Source: a bacterium UBA2219 (GTDB taxonomy: Bacteria > Desulfobacterota > Deferrimicrobia > Deferrimicrobiales > Deferrimicrobiaceae). Taken from it: a stretch of DNA of 27,566 bases. The notes under the pieces are model-generated. The model was not told the DNA's origin. It worked only from the letters and a program-made list of their open reading frames with translations, and did no database searches. The stretch is taken from NCBI GenBank assembly GCA_002327765.1, contig DCUH01000108.1, positions 1 through 27,566 of the forward strand. Direction: 5' to 3'. A program made the translations under genes and the position numbers. This document shows positions 16,632 to 23,999 of the stretch, piece by piece (position 1 is the first letter of the stretch; every line of letters starts with the position of its first letter).

Positions 16632-18701
16632 TTAGAAGAACTTGACCAGCAGGATCACGAGCGCGCCGCCGGCCAGGATGAACAGGTAATGGAACAGCTT
16701 GCCGGTCTGCACGCGGCGGAGGATCGAGCCGCTGCCGATCGTCATGTCGGCCACCCCGTTCACCGCGCCGTCGACCACGCCGTTGTCGAATTTCCCGATG
16801 AGGTTCGCGACGAACACGCCGAGCTGCGCGGAGAGGTTCACCAGCCCGTCGACCACGTTGTTGTCGAACCAGGCGCAGCCCCTGGAAAACGCCTTGGAGC
16901 CGCTGATGACGGTCGCCTCGTACAGCTCGTCGAAGTACCACTTGTTGAGCGAGAACTGGTAGAGCGGCTTGAACCTCTCCGCCATGGCGTTGGGATCGAC
17001 CCACCCGAGCATGTAGATGCCGAAGGCCAGGAGGATGCCCAGTCCGCCGACCGTCACGGAGGAGTACATGGCGTAGGAATGCGCCATGTGGGCGATGTGG
17101 GCCTCGTGCTCCGCCTCGTTCGACCCGCCGTGCGCGGCAGCCGGGGCCGCGGCATGCTCCGCCGGGGCGGGAACCGCCGCCGGGGCGGCTTCGTGCGCGG
17201 GGGCCTGCGCCGCGGCGGCCATCGCGACGTTCGCGACGGTCTGCGGTTTCACGACCAGCTTCCCGAACCAGGGGGAGAACCAGAAGGAGAAGGAAAGCGT
17301 CGCCAGGATGATGAGCGGGATCGTCATGTTGAGCGGCGACTCGTGTGCGTGGTCGAACTTGTGATGGTCCCTTGGGGTGCCGAAGAAGGTGAGGATCACC
17401 ATGCGGAACATGTAGAAGGCGGTCATCCCGGCGGTGAGCAGGGCGCCGAAGAACAGGATGTAATGGGCCGGGTTCTTCATGCCGAACTCGAGCGCCGCGG
17501 CGAGGATCATGTCCTTGGAATAGAAGCCCGAGAACAGCGGCACCCCCGCGATCGCCAGCGTGGCGATGATGAAGGTCCAGAAGGTGATGGGCATCTTCTT
17601 CCGCAGCCCGCCCATCTCCTGGATGTCCTGGCTATGGACGGCGTGGATGACGGAGCCGGACCCGAGGAAGAGGCAGGCCTTGAAGGCCGCGTGGGTGGTG
17701 AGGTGCGCAAGGCCCGCGGTGTAGCCGCCGACGCCCAGCCCCAGGACCATGAAGCCGAGCTGCGAGACGGTCGAGTAGGCCAGCACCTTCTTGATGTCGT
17801 TCTGCGTCAGGGCGATGGTCGCCGATATGAACAGGGTGATCAGCCCGAAGTAGGCGATGAACAGGAACGCATCGGGGGTGAAGAGGGGATAAACGCGCCC
17901 GATGAGGTAGACGCCGGCGGCGACCATCGTGGCCGCGTGGATCAATGCGGAAACCGGGGTGGGGCCTTCCATGGCGTCCGGCAGCCAGACGTGGAGGGGG
18001 AACTGCGCCGACTTGCCGATGGCCCCGCAGAAGACGCCGATGCCGGCCAGCGTCAGGAGCTGCCCCTGCAGCTTGCCGGCGCCGATGGCCGCGAACACCT
18101 TGTCGAACTCGAGGACGCCGCAGGTCGCGAAGATGATCATGATGCCGATCAGGAAGCCGTAATCGCCCACGCGGTTGACGACGAACGCCTTCTTGCCGGC
18201 GTCGGAGGCGGACTTCTTCTCGAACCAGAAGCCGATCAACAGGTAGGAGGAGAGGCCGACCAGCTCCCAGAAGACGAACATGAAGAAGAAGCTCTCGGCG
18301 AGGACCAGCCCGAGCATGGAGAAGGAGAAGATCGACAGGTAGGCGAAGAATCGGTTGTACCTGGGGTCCCCGTGCATGTAGCCGACGGAGTACAGGTGCA
18401 CCAGCGTCGATACGATCGTGACGACCATCAGCATCACGGCGGTCACGTTGTCGATCAGGATCCCCGCGTCCAGGGAGAACCGGTCGCCGATGACCAGCCA
18501 GGGGAAGGCGACGTGGTACTTGAAGTTCGGGTCATACGCCCGGAACACCTCGGCGAAGATGCAGATGGACATGAGCAGCGAGGCGGTGATGGTGGCCAGG
18601 GAGACCCAGTCGCCTTTGCGCGGCAGACGCTTCCCGAAGAAGATATTGATCCAGAAAGAGATCAGGGGAAGTAACGGGATGATGTATGCGTATCGGATCA
18701 A
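16632..18701 (-). CDS. nuoL: NADH-quinone oxidoreductase subunit L (cluster 2), with Ala/His-rich insert
   Basis: Distal antiporter-like subunit, 689 aa. Family residues are Glu146 ([20 protein letters not shown]), Lys230 ([20 protein letters not shown]), Lys341 and Lys396 (YSKDMIL), then NKWYFDELYE and the lateral-helix and anchor region. Residues about 489-541 form a low-complexity Ala/Pro stretch ending in a His/Glu-rich part with seven His, placed between the late antiporter helices and the lateral helix. The cluster 1 paralogue has a shorter, ordinary loop there. The start is TTG 18701, inferred because IIPLLPLISFWINIFFGKR follows at once as in other NuoL proteins and no ATG is nearby. 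Confidence 0.95.
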   Translation of the reverse strand: MIRYAYIIPLLPLISFWINIFFGKRLPRKGDWVSLATITASLLMSICIFAEVFRAYDPNFKYHVAFPWLVIGDRFSLDAGILIDNVTAVMLMVVTIVSTLVHLYSVGYMHGDPRYNRFFAYLSIFSFSMLGLVLAESFFFMFVFWELVGLSSYLLIGFWFEKKSASDAGKKAFVVNRVGDYGFLIGIMIIFATCGVLEFDKVFAAIGAGKLQGQLLTLAGIGVFCGAIGKSAQFPLHVWLPDAMEGPTPVSALIHAATMVAAGVYLIGRVYPLFTPDAFLFIAYFGLITLFISATIALTQNDIKKVLAYSTVSQLGFMVLGLGVGGYTAGLAHLTTHAAFKACLFLGSGSVIHAVHSQDIQEMGGLRKKMPITFWTFIIATLAIAGVPLFSGFYSKDMILAAALEFGMKNPAHYILFFGALLTAGMTAFYMFRMVILTFFGTPRDHHKFDHAHESPLNMTIPLIILATLSFSFWFSPWFGKLVVKPQTVANVAMAAAAQAPAHEAAPAAVPAPAEHAAAPAAAHGGSNEAEHEAHIAHMAHSYAMYSSVTVGGLGILLAFGIYMLGWVDPNAMAERFKPLYQFSLNKWYFDELYEATVISGSKAFSRGCAWFDNNVVDGLVNLSAQLGVFVANLIGKFDNGVVDGAVNGVADMTIGSGSILRRVQTGKLFHYLFILAGGALVILLVKFF

Positions 18702-18705
18702 CGGT

Positions 18706-19011
18706 CTACCCTTTCAGCCGGTCGGCGGTGTCGATCTCCACCGAGCCCGTGTTCGCGTACAGCCGCAGGAAGATGGCCAAGGCGACGGCCGACTCCGCGG
18801 CCGCGATGACGATGATGAAGATCGCGAAGATCTGGCCGCCCATCACGTGGGAGAGGTAGTGCGCGAAGGCCACGAAGTTGATGTTCGCCGCGTTCAGGAT
18901 GAGCTCCACGCCCATGAGCACGGCGACGCCGTTTTGCCGGGTCATCACGGTATAGAGGCCGCAGCAGAACAGCGCGGCGCTGATGATGAGGAATGCCTGG
19001 AGCGTCATCAT
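18706..19011 (-). CDS. nuoK: NADH-quinone oxidoreductase subunit K (cluster 2)
   Basis: Three-helix membrane subunit of 101 aa with the two conserved glutamates, Glu36 in LMGVELILNAANINF and Glu73 in AAAESAVALAIF. Two adjacent ATG codons (19011 and 19008) are possible starts. The first overlaps the nuoJ2 stop by one nucleotide (TAATG). The stop lies 4 nt before the TTG start of nuoL2. Confidence 0.95.
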   Translation of the reverse strand: MMTLQAFLIISAALFCCGLYTVMTRQNGVAVLMGVELILNAANINFVAFAHYLSHVMGGQIFAIFIIVIAAAESAVALAIFLRLYANTGSVEIDTADRLKG

Positions 19012-19553
19012 TATTTCCCGTCCTCCTGATCCAGGGCCGGATTTTTCCGGGTGGGCCGGGAGATCATGGCCGCCCCGATAAGCGCCGCCAGGAGAAGCAC
19101 GGAGGCGATCTCGAAGGGAAGCAGGTACCGCGTCATCAGCAGCTCGCCGATGGTGGCGGTCGTGGGGAGGTACTTGGTCTCCTTCACGGGGAAGGGCGTC
19201 GTGACGGCCACGAGCGAGAGGACCCCGAACAGGAGGATGCAGAGCACCGCCGCCGGGAGCTGGAAGCGGGCCGGGTTGCTGAGCTTCACGTCCTGGATCC
19301 GGTTCGACAGGAAGACCGCGAAAAGGAGCAGCATCATGATGCCGCCGATGTAGACCAGCATCTGGGTGGCCGCGAGGAAGTCGGCGGAAAGGAACAGGTA
19401 GAGCCCGGCCACGCCGCCCAGCGCGAACAGCAGGGAGACGGCTGAATGGATGATATTCGGCAGCAGGCAGACCAGGACGGCCGCCCCCACCGTTATGGCG
19501 GCGATCCAGAGAAAGACGAGATCCGTCGGAAAGTTGATATTGCTCAGGTCCAT
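19011..19553 (-). CDS. nuoJ: NADH-quinone oxidoreductase subunit J (cluster 2)
   Basis: Five-helix membrane subunit J, 180 aa from the ATG at 19553. The hallmark helix reads ATQMLVYIGGIMMLLLFAVF. A GTG one codon earlier (19556) would overlap the nuoI2 stop as GTGA, whereas the ATG overlaps it by one base (TGATG); both are compatible with the upstream GGGGGGAG. It has about 18 more residues than the cluster 1 copy, mostly in the loop before the last helix and in the polar C-terminus. Confidence 0.95.
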   Translation of the reverse strand: MDLSNINFPTDLVFLWIAAITVGAAVLVCLLPNIIHSAVSLLFALGGVAGLYLFLSADFLAATQMLVYIGGIMMLLLFAVFLSNRIQDVKLSNPARFQLPAAVLCILLFGVLSLVAVTTPFPVKETKYLPTTATIGELLMTRYLLPFEIASVLLLAALIGAAMISRPTRKNPALDQEDGK

Positions 19554-20095
19554 CACTTTTTCTCCCCCCCGGCGGGGTTCGCCGGAGCGGCCGGCGCCTT
19601 GCCGGCGGCCTCGGCCGCCTTCGCTGCCTTCGCCAGCTCCGCGGCGTGGGCTGCGATGCGGGCCTTGATCGTCGCCAGGTCATCCTCGACGAACTCGACG
19701 ATCAGCTCCTCCCGGGTGTGCGAGGAGCCCTCGTACCCGTCGGTGTGCACCAGCGACTTCGGCGGGCAGATCTCCACGCAGAGCCCGCAGTGCATGCAGC
19801 GCCCCATGTCGATCTTGTAGGAGGTGAGCACGTTCTTCTTGTCCGCGCCCTTGATCGACTCGAGCGTGATGCAGTCGATGGGGCACTGCTTCACGCACAT
19901 GTTGCAGACGATGCACCTGGCGACGTCGTTGAACAGGAATCCGCGGGTGCGCTCCGGCATCACCATGCGCTCTTCCGGGTAGAAGATCGTGGTCTCTTCC
20001 TTCGGATCGACCCCGTACTTCCAGGTGATCCGCATCCCCTTGGCGATGGTGACGACCGCTTCCGAAATGTCGCTAATGTATTCTCTCAGGCCCAT
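19553..20095 (-). CDS. nuoI: NADH-quinone oxidoreductase subunit I (cluster 2), 2x[4Fe-4S]
   Basis: Connecting ferredoxin-like subunit, 180 aa, with two CxxCxxCxxxCP motifs at Cys61-64-67-71 and Cys100-103-106-110. A long C-terminal tail (about residues 140-180) is Ala/Lys-rich and low in complexity, and is missing from the cluster 1 NuoI. In a complex without NuoG, this subunit would be the outermost Fe-S protein and the obvious docking point for an external donor; that is inference. The start ATG 20095 lies 4 nt after the nuoH2 stop. Confidence 0.96.
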   Translation of the reverse strand: MGLREYISDISEAVVTIAKGMRITWKYGVDPKEETTIFYPEERMVMPERTRGFLFNDVARCIVCNMCVKQCPIDCITLESIKGADKKNVLTSYKIDMGRCMHCGLCVEICPPKSLVHTDGYEGSSHTREELIVEFVEDDLATIKARIAAHAAELAKAAKAAEAAGKAPAAPANPAGGEKK

Positions 20096-20099
20096 GGTC

Positions 20100-21248
20100 T
20101 CATCCGAACAGCGCGGCGATCATCGCGGGGATCCCCTTGCCGTCGAAGATCAGGAGCCACAGGGAGACGCCCAGCAGGTTGAAGAACGTGAGAGGCACCA
20201 GGTATTTCCAGCACATCCGCATCAGCTGGTCGACGCGCGTGCGGGGAAGTGTCCAGCGGAGCCACATCGAGACGAGCACCAGCGTGAAGGTCTTGGTGAG
20301 GAACACGCCGAGCGAGAGCAGGTTCCCCCAGAACCATCCGAGGTTCCCGGCGTCCAGGAAGGGGATGTGCCACCCGCCCAGGTAGCCGGCGGTGGCCAGC
20401 GCGCACACGACGAAGAGCTCGCCGAACTCGCCCAGGAAGAAGTAGCCGAACCGGATGCCGGAGTATTCCGTCATGAAGCCCTGGACCAGCTCCGACTCGC
20501 ATTCCGGAAGGTCGAAAGGCGTCTGGCAGGTCTCAGCCTGCGCGGCCGTCAGGTAGACGAAGAAGGAGAAGAACAGGAAGGGGTTGTGGAACAGGTTCCA
20601 GTTGAAGATCCCGAACAGGCCGCCCTGCGACCGGACGATCTCCTGGGTCGACAGCGAGCCGGCGACCAGGATCACCGGGATGATCGACATCGCCACGGGG
20701 ATCTCGAAGGAGACGATCTGCGCCGCACCGCGCATCGCGCCGACGAGCGACCACTTGTTGTTGGAGGCCCACCCTCCCAGGAGGATGCCGATCGACACGA
20801 GGGAGGAGACCGCCATCACGTAGTAGATGCCGATGTCCAGGTCGGCAGCGATCATCCCGACGGCGAAGGGGATCACCACCAGCCCCGCGCAGGACCCGAC
20901 GAAGGCCAGGTACGGCGCCAGGCGGAAGAGCACCCGGTCGCAGGCCGCGGGCTTCAGGTCCTCCTTCAGGATCAGCTTCACGCCGTCGGCTAGGAACTGG
21001 ATGCACCCGTACGGGCCGACCCGGTTGGGGCCGACCCGCGACTGGATGTCGCCCGCCAGCTTGCGCAGGACCAGCGACCCCACCCCTTCGAAGACCAGGA
21101 TGAAGACGATGGCGCAGGCCGCGACGACGACCATGATGACCAGGGCGACCAGCCAGACCGGCAGGAAGTCGATGATCGGGAAGGCCTCGAGTATGGCCCT
21201 TCCGACGCTGTCGTAATTCGGGTATACCGTAGCGGCTACTGGTTCCAT
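20100..21248 (-). CDS. nuoH: NADH-quinone oxidoreductase subunit H (cluster 2)
   Basis: Quinone-chamber membrane subunit, 382 aa. It has LAGDIQSRVGPNRVGPYGC near the N-terminus, AQAETCQTPFDLPECESELV in the acidic loop, then MTEYSGIRFGYFFLGEF. Start ATG 21248. Only 3 nt (21249-21251) separate it from nuoD2, exactly where cluster 1 carries nuoE, nuoF and nuoG, so this cluster never had room for these genes in its present arrangement. Confidence 0.96.
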   Translation of the reverse strand: MEPVAATVYPNYDSVGRAILEAFPIIDFLPVWLVALVIMVVVAACAIVFILVFEGVGSLVLRKLAGDIQSRVGPNRVGPYGCIQFLADGVKLILKEDLKPAACDRVLFRLAPYLAFVGSCAGLVVIPFAVGMIAADLDIGIYYVMAVSSLVSIGILLGGWASNNKWSLVGAMRGAAQIVSFEIPVAMSIIPVILVAGSLSTQEIVRSQGGLFGIFNWNLFHNPFLFFSFFVYLTAAQAETCQTPFDLPECESELVQGFMTEYSGIRFGYFFLGEFGELFVVCALATAGYLGGWHIPFLDAGNLGWFWGNLLSLGVFLTKTFTLVLVSMWLRWTLPRTRVDQLMRMCWKYLVPLTFFNLLGVSLWLLIFDGKGIPAMIAALFG

Positions 21249-21251
21249 GTC

Positions 21252-22388
21252 TTACCTGTCGGTTTCCGGTAGGATGATGTCGAAGCTGCCGATGAGCGCC
21301 ACGATGTCGGAGATCATGACCCCCTTCGAGATCTTCTCGAAGATGTTCATGGCCATGTAGGAGCCCGTGCGGATCTTCAGGCGGTAGGCGTTCGTCCCGC
21401 CGTCGCTGATCAGGTAGAAGCCGGTCTCGCCGCGGGGGCTCTCGGCGCGGAAGTAGCATTCGCCCGCCGGCGGCTTGAAAACGCGCGGGACCTTCGCCAT
21501 GACCGGCCCGTCGGGAATCCGGTCGATGACCTGCCGGACGATCTTGACGCTTTCCCGCATCTCGTCGATCCGGACAAGGTACCGGTCGAAGCAGTCGCCG
21601 AGGGTGCCGCGGTCTGCGTGGCCGACGACCACATTGAAGTCGAGCTTCGGGTACACGGAGTACGGCTCGGCCCTCCGGATGTCGTATGCGAAGCCGGACC
21701 CGCGGAGGTTCGGGCCCGACAGCCCCCACTCGATCGCGTCCCTCGCGGAGATCACGCCGATGTTCTTCAGGCGGTGGACCAGGATCTTGTTATAGGTGAT
21801 GAGCCTGTTGTACTCGTCGATCAGCGGCTCGAAATAGTCGCAGAACTCCTTCGTCTTCTCGAGGAACCCCGGCGGGAGGTCGTGGGAGACCCCGCCGATC
21901 CGGGCGTAGTTGTATGTGAGGCGCTGCCCGCACACCATCTCGAACAGGTCGTTGACCCATTCCCGCTCGCGGATGCCGTAGAGAAGGGGGGTGAAGGCGC
22001 CCATGTCGGCGCAGAACGAACCCCACGCGACGAGATGCGAGGAGATCCGGTTCAGCTCGCACACGAGCACGCGGATCCACTCGGCGCGCTCCGGGATCTC
22101 GATGCCCGCCAGCTTCTCGACGGCCCACGCGTAGGCGCAGTTGCAGTTCATCCCGGCAAGGTAGTCGAGCCGGTCCGTGAACGGCATGAACTGCGCCCAG
22201 GCAACCCGCTCCCCGATCTTTTCCAGCCCCCGGTGCAGGTAGCCCAGCGAGGGCCTGGCCTTGCTGACGATCTCGCCGTCGGTGGTCAGCTCGAGCCGCA
22301 GCACCCCGTGGGTAGAGGGGTGGTGCGGCCCCATGTTGATGGTCCACTCGTCGGTGCGAAGCGCTTCCTTGCTGATCGGTTCCGTCAT
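21252..22388 (-). CDS. nuoD: NADH-quinone oxidoreductase subunit D (cluster 2)
   Basis: 49-kDa-type quinone-pocket subunit, 378 aa. It shows the standard loop MGPHHPSTHGVLRLEL with His27, DRLDYLAGMNCNCAYAWAVE, and terminates in a typical ETDR. Start ATG 22388 overlaps the nuoC2 stop as ATGA. The NiFe-hydrogenase N- and C-terminal cysteine pairs are absent, so this is NuoD and not a group 4 hydrogenase large subunit. Confidence 0.96.
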   Translation of the reverse strand: MTEPISKEALRTDEWTINMGPHHPSTHGVLRLELTTDGEIVSKARPSLGYLHRGLEKIGERVAWAQFMPFTDRLDYLAGMNCNCAYAWAVEKLAGIEIPERAEWIRVLVCELNRISSHLVAWGSFCADMGAFTPLLYGIREREWVNDLFEMVCGQRLTYNYARIGGVSHDLPPGFLEKTKEFCDYFEPLIDEYNRLITYNKILVHRLKNIGVISARDAIEWGLSGPNLRGSGFAYDIRRAEPYSVYPKLDFNVVVGHADRGTLGDCFDRYLVRIDEMRESVKIVRQVIDRIPDGPVMAKVPRVFKPPAGECYFRAESPRGETGFYLISDGGTNAYRLKIRTGSYMAMNIFEKISKGVMISDIVALIGSFDIILPETDR

Positions 22389-22864
22389 ATCTTGATCCCG
22401 TGGTATTGCTCAGGGTAGATGTAATCCTTCCGCAGCGGGTGGCCTTCCCAGTCGTCCGGAAGAAGGATGCGGTTGGGGTCGCAGGAGCCTTCGAACACAA
22501 TCCCCATCAGGTCGTAGGTCTCGCGCTCCAGGTAGATGGCGGCTTTCCAGACCACGTCGACCGTTGGTATGACCGGGTTATCGTGGGGAAGCATCGCCTT
22601 GACGCCGATCCTGTGACGATGCTCCGTGGAATACACATGGTACGCAACGGCGAACTTGTCCTTGTGATCGACTCCGGAAATGCACACAAGGTAATCGAAG
22701 AGGAGATCGGGGTCCTCCTTGAGGAACCGGCAGACCTCCTGGATCGATCCGGGGGGCACGACCGCAAAGGGGGGGTTTACGCTCTCCGTCTGCAGCGAGA
22801 CTACGCCGTCGCCGAACTTCCCCTTCAGCTTCTCGAAGATTTCCTGGGCACTCAGCGTTTTCAT
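22385..22864 (-). CDS. nuoC: NADH-quinone oxidoreductase subunit C (cluster 2)
   Basis: 30-kDa-type peripheral subunit, 159 aa. It has FAVAYHVYSTEHRHRIGVKA, YLERETYDLMGIVFEG and the terminal [14 protein letters not shown]. Start ATG 22864, with a 9-nt gap from nuoB2. It is separate from nuoD2. The conserved Trp and Tyr positions of the signature are partly replaced compared with the cluster 1 copy. Confidence 0.95.
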   Translation of the reverse strand: MKTLSAQEIFEKLKGKFGDGVVSLQTESVNPPFAVVPPGSIQEVCRFLKEDPDLLFDYLVCISGVDHKDKFAVAYHVYSTEHRHRIGVKAMLPHDNPVIPTVDVVWKAAIYLERETYDLMGIVFEGSCDPNRILLPDDWEGHPLRKDYIYPEQYHGIKI

Positions 22865-22873
22865 TTCGCCCTT

Positions 22874-23473
22874 CTACGCCTTCTTGAGTCCGTAGTTTTT
22901 GGTCTTCATGATCAGGTTCTGCAGGTTCCGGATCCCCTCGATCCACGCCTCGGGGCGGGGGGGGCAGCCGGGGACGTAGACATCGACCTTGGGCAGGATC
23001 AGGTCGACGCCCTTGACCACGGAGTAGGAATCCTTATAGAACGGGCCGCCGGTGATGGTGCAGGCGCCGATGGCGATGACATACTTGGGCTCCGGCATCT
23101 GGGCATAGATCCGCTGCACCCGCTCGGCCATCTTGTGCGTGATCGTCCCGGCCGTCATCAGCATGTCCGCCTGCCGGGGCGTGGCGCGGAACACCGCTCC
23201 GAAGCGGTCGAAGTCGTACTTGGAGGCGCCGCCCTGCATCAGCTCGATGCCGCAGCACGCCGTCGCGTAGTAGAGGTACCAGAGGGAGTTCTTGCGGCAC
23301 CAGTTGATGAACAGGTCCGCGATGCCGACCTCGATGATCCCCTCGCCGCCCTTGCAGGCCCGGACCCGCTCGAAATTCTTCTGAAGGACGTTCTGCGGGA
23401 TCTCCGCGGGGGCGGGGACGACGTCGAAGATGTTGGACTTGATCGGTTTGCGCTTCGCCGGGCCCTGGCTCAT
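22874..23473 (-). CDS. nuoB: NADH-quinone oxidoreductase subunit B (cluster 2), N2 cluster
   Basis: N2-bearing quinone-reducing subunit, 199 aa. The ligands are Cys73-Cys74 (ATACCGIE), Cys138 (GACTITGG) and Cys170 (PGCPPRPE). The N-terminus is about 36 residues longer than in cluster 1. Start ATG 23473 overlaps the nuoA2 stop as ATGA. The presence of all four N2 ligands means the quinone-reducing end of this EFG-less complex should be intact. Confidence 0.96.
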   Translation of the reverse strand: MSQGPAKRKPIKSNIFDVVPAPAEIPQNVLQKNFERVRACKGGEGIIEVGIADLFINWCRKNSLWYLYYATACCGIELMQGGASKYDFDRFGAVFRATPRQADMLMTAGTITHKMAERVQRIYAQMPEPKYVIAIGACTITGGPFYKDSYSVVKGVDLILPKVDVYVPGCPPRPEAWIEGIRNLQNLIMKTKNYGLKKA

Positions 23474-23865
23474 TTGACTTCCTTTTCAGCCGGACCGTCC
23501 TGAAGGGTGCGGACCCAGTCGAGGTCTCCCTCTCTCCAGAGATACGCCAGGCCGGCAAGCAGAATGACGATGAAGATGAACGCTTCGACGAAGGCGAGCC
23601 ACCCGAGCTTCTGGAAGACGACCCCCCACGGGAACAGGAGCGCCACTTCCACGTCGAAGATGAGGAAGACGATCGCGATCACGTAGAAACGGATGTTGAA
23701 CTGGATCCAGGACTGACCGAAGGGGATCTCGCCGCACTCGTACGTTGTGGCCTTGAGCGGGTTGGGGTCCTTGGGGGAGAGAAGCCATGCGACGAGGTTC
23801 AGCGCGAGGACAACGAACGCCGCGAAGCACATGAACACCATGATTGTAGCGAATTGGTACAGCAT
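23470..23865 (-). CDS. nuoA: NADH-quinone oxidoreductase subunit A (cluster 2)
   Basis: Three-helix membrane subunit, 131 aa, first gene of the 11-gene cluster. The signature is [20 protein letters not shown] and then [18 protein letters not shown]. Start ATG 23865. A promoter-like TTGACA/TATTGT pair lies 47-74 nt upstream (23912-23939), with no inverted repeat over the start codon, in contrast to nuoA of cluster 1. Confidence 0.96.
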   Translation of the reverse strand: MLYQFATIMVFMCFAAFVVLALNLVAWLLSPKDPNPLKATTYECGEIPFGQSWIQFNIRFYVIAIVFLIFDVEVALLFPWGVVFQKLGWLAFVEAFIFIVILLAGLAYLWREGDLDWVRTLQDGPAEKEVK

Positions 23866-23911
23866 GTGGTTTCCGCCTCGGACAGATCGGTGTTAAGGCA
23901 ACAAGCGCAAT

Positions 23912-23939
23912 ACAATACTCAGGATCCATCGCGTGTCAA
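23912..23939 (-). promoter_or_regulatory. Sigma70-type promoter of the nuo cluster 2
   Basis: On the minus strand, TTGACA (23939-23934) is followed after 16 nt by TATTGT (23917-23912, 4 of 6 matches to TATAAT). Transcription would start near 23905 and give a leader of about 40 nt before nuoA2. A T7 run directly upstream of the -35 (23948-23942) could act as an UP element. In such GC-rich DNA a full TTGACA at this place is unlikely by chance. No comparable promoter was found within the two nuo clusters. Confidence 0.7.
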
Positions 23940-23941
23940 CT

Positions 23942-23966
23942 AAAAAAACCGGTTCGCCGGAAACCG
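23942..23966 (-). terminator. Possible weak intrinsic terminator ahead of the nuo promoter
   Basis: On the minus strand CGGTT (23966-23962) can pair with AACCG (23954-23950) around a 7-nt loop, followed one base later by T7 (23948-23942). The stem has only 5 bp, so it is weak. It could stop antisense readthrough from the convergent ligase/thioesterase unit before the nuo promoter. The T7 run may instead serve only as the UP element of that promoter. Confidence 0.3.
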
Positions 23967-23987
23967 CGGCCTCCCGATATGAAGGGG

Positions 23988-23993
23988 TATAAT
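23988..23993 (+). promoter_or_regulatory. -10 box of a leaderless U32-family gene
   Basis: A perfect TATAAT ends 6 nt before the ATG at 24000. A transcript from it would begin at or next to the A of that ATG, giving a leaderless mRNA. No good -35 is visible 16-18 nt upstream, and no ribosome-binding site precedes the ATG, which fits a leaderless start. Confidence 0.55.
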
Positions 23994-23999
23994 CGGCGG

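Noticed and set aside
15278..18674. Very long plus-strand open frames opposite nuoM2 and nuoL2 (over 450 and 660 codons)
   Set aside because: They are mirror frames of GC-rich genes: composition is dominated by Arg, Glu, His, Asp and Gly, with no family motifs, no good start sites, and they lie entirely opposite certain nuo genes.
21249..21251. Search for remnants of nuoE, nuoF or nuoG in cluster 2
   Set aside because: nuoD2 and nuoH2 are complete and 3 nt apart, so no remnant can be hidden between them; no EFG motif occurs elsewhere in 13598-23865.
20100..23473. Cluster 2 as a group 4 membrane NiFe hydrogenase
   Set aside because: NuoD2 lacks the paired CxxC motifs that bind the NiFe centre, and no hydrogenase maturation genes are present; NuoA, J and K and three antiporter subunits fit Complex I.
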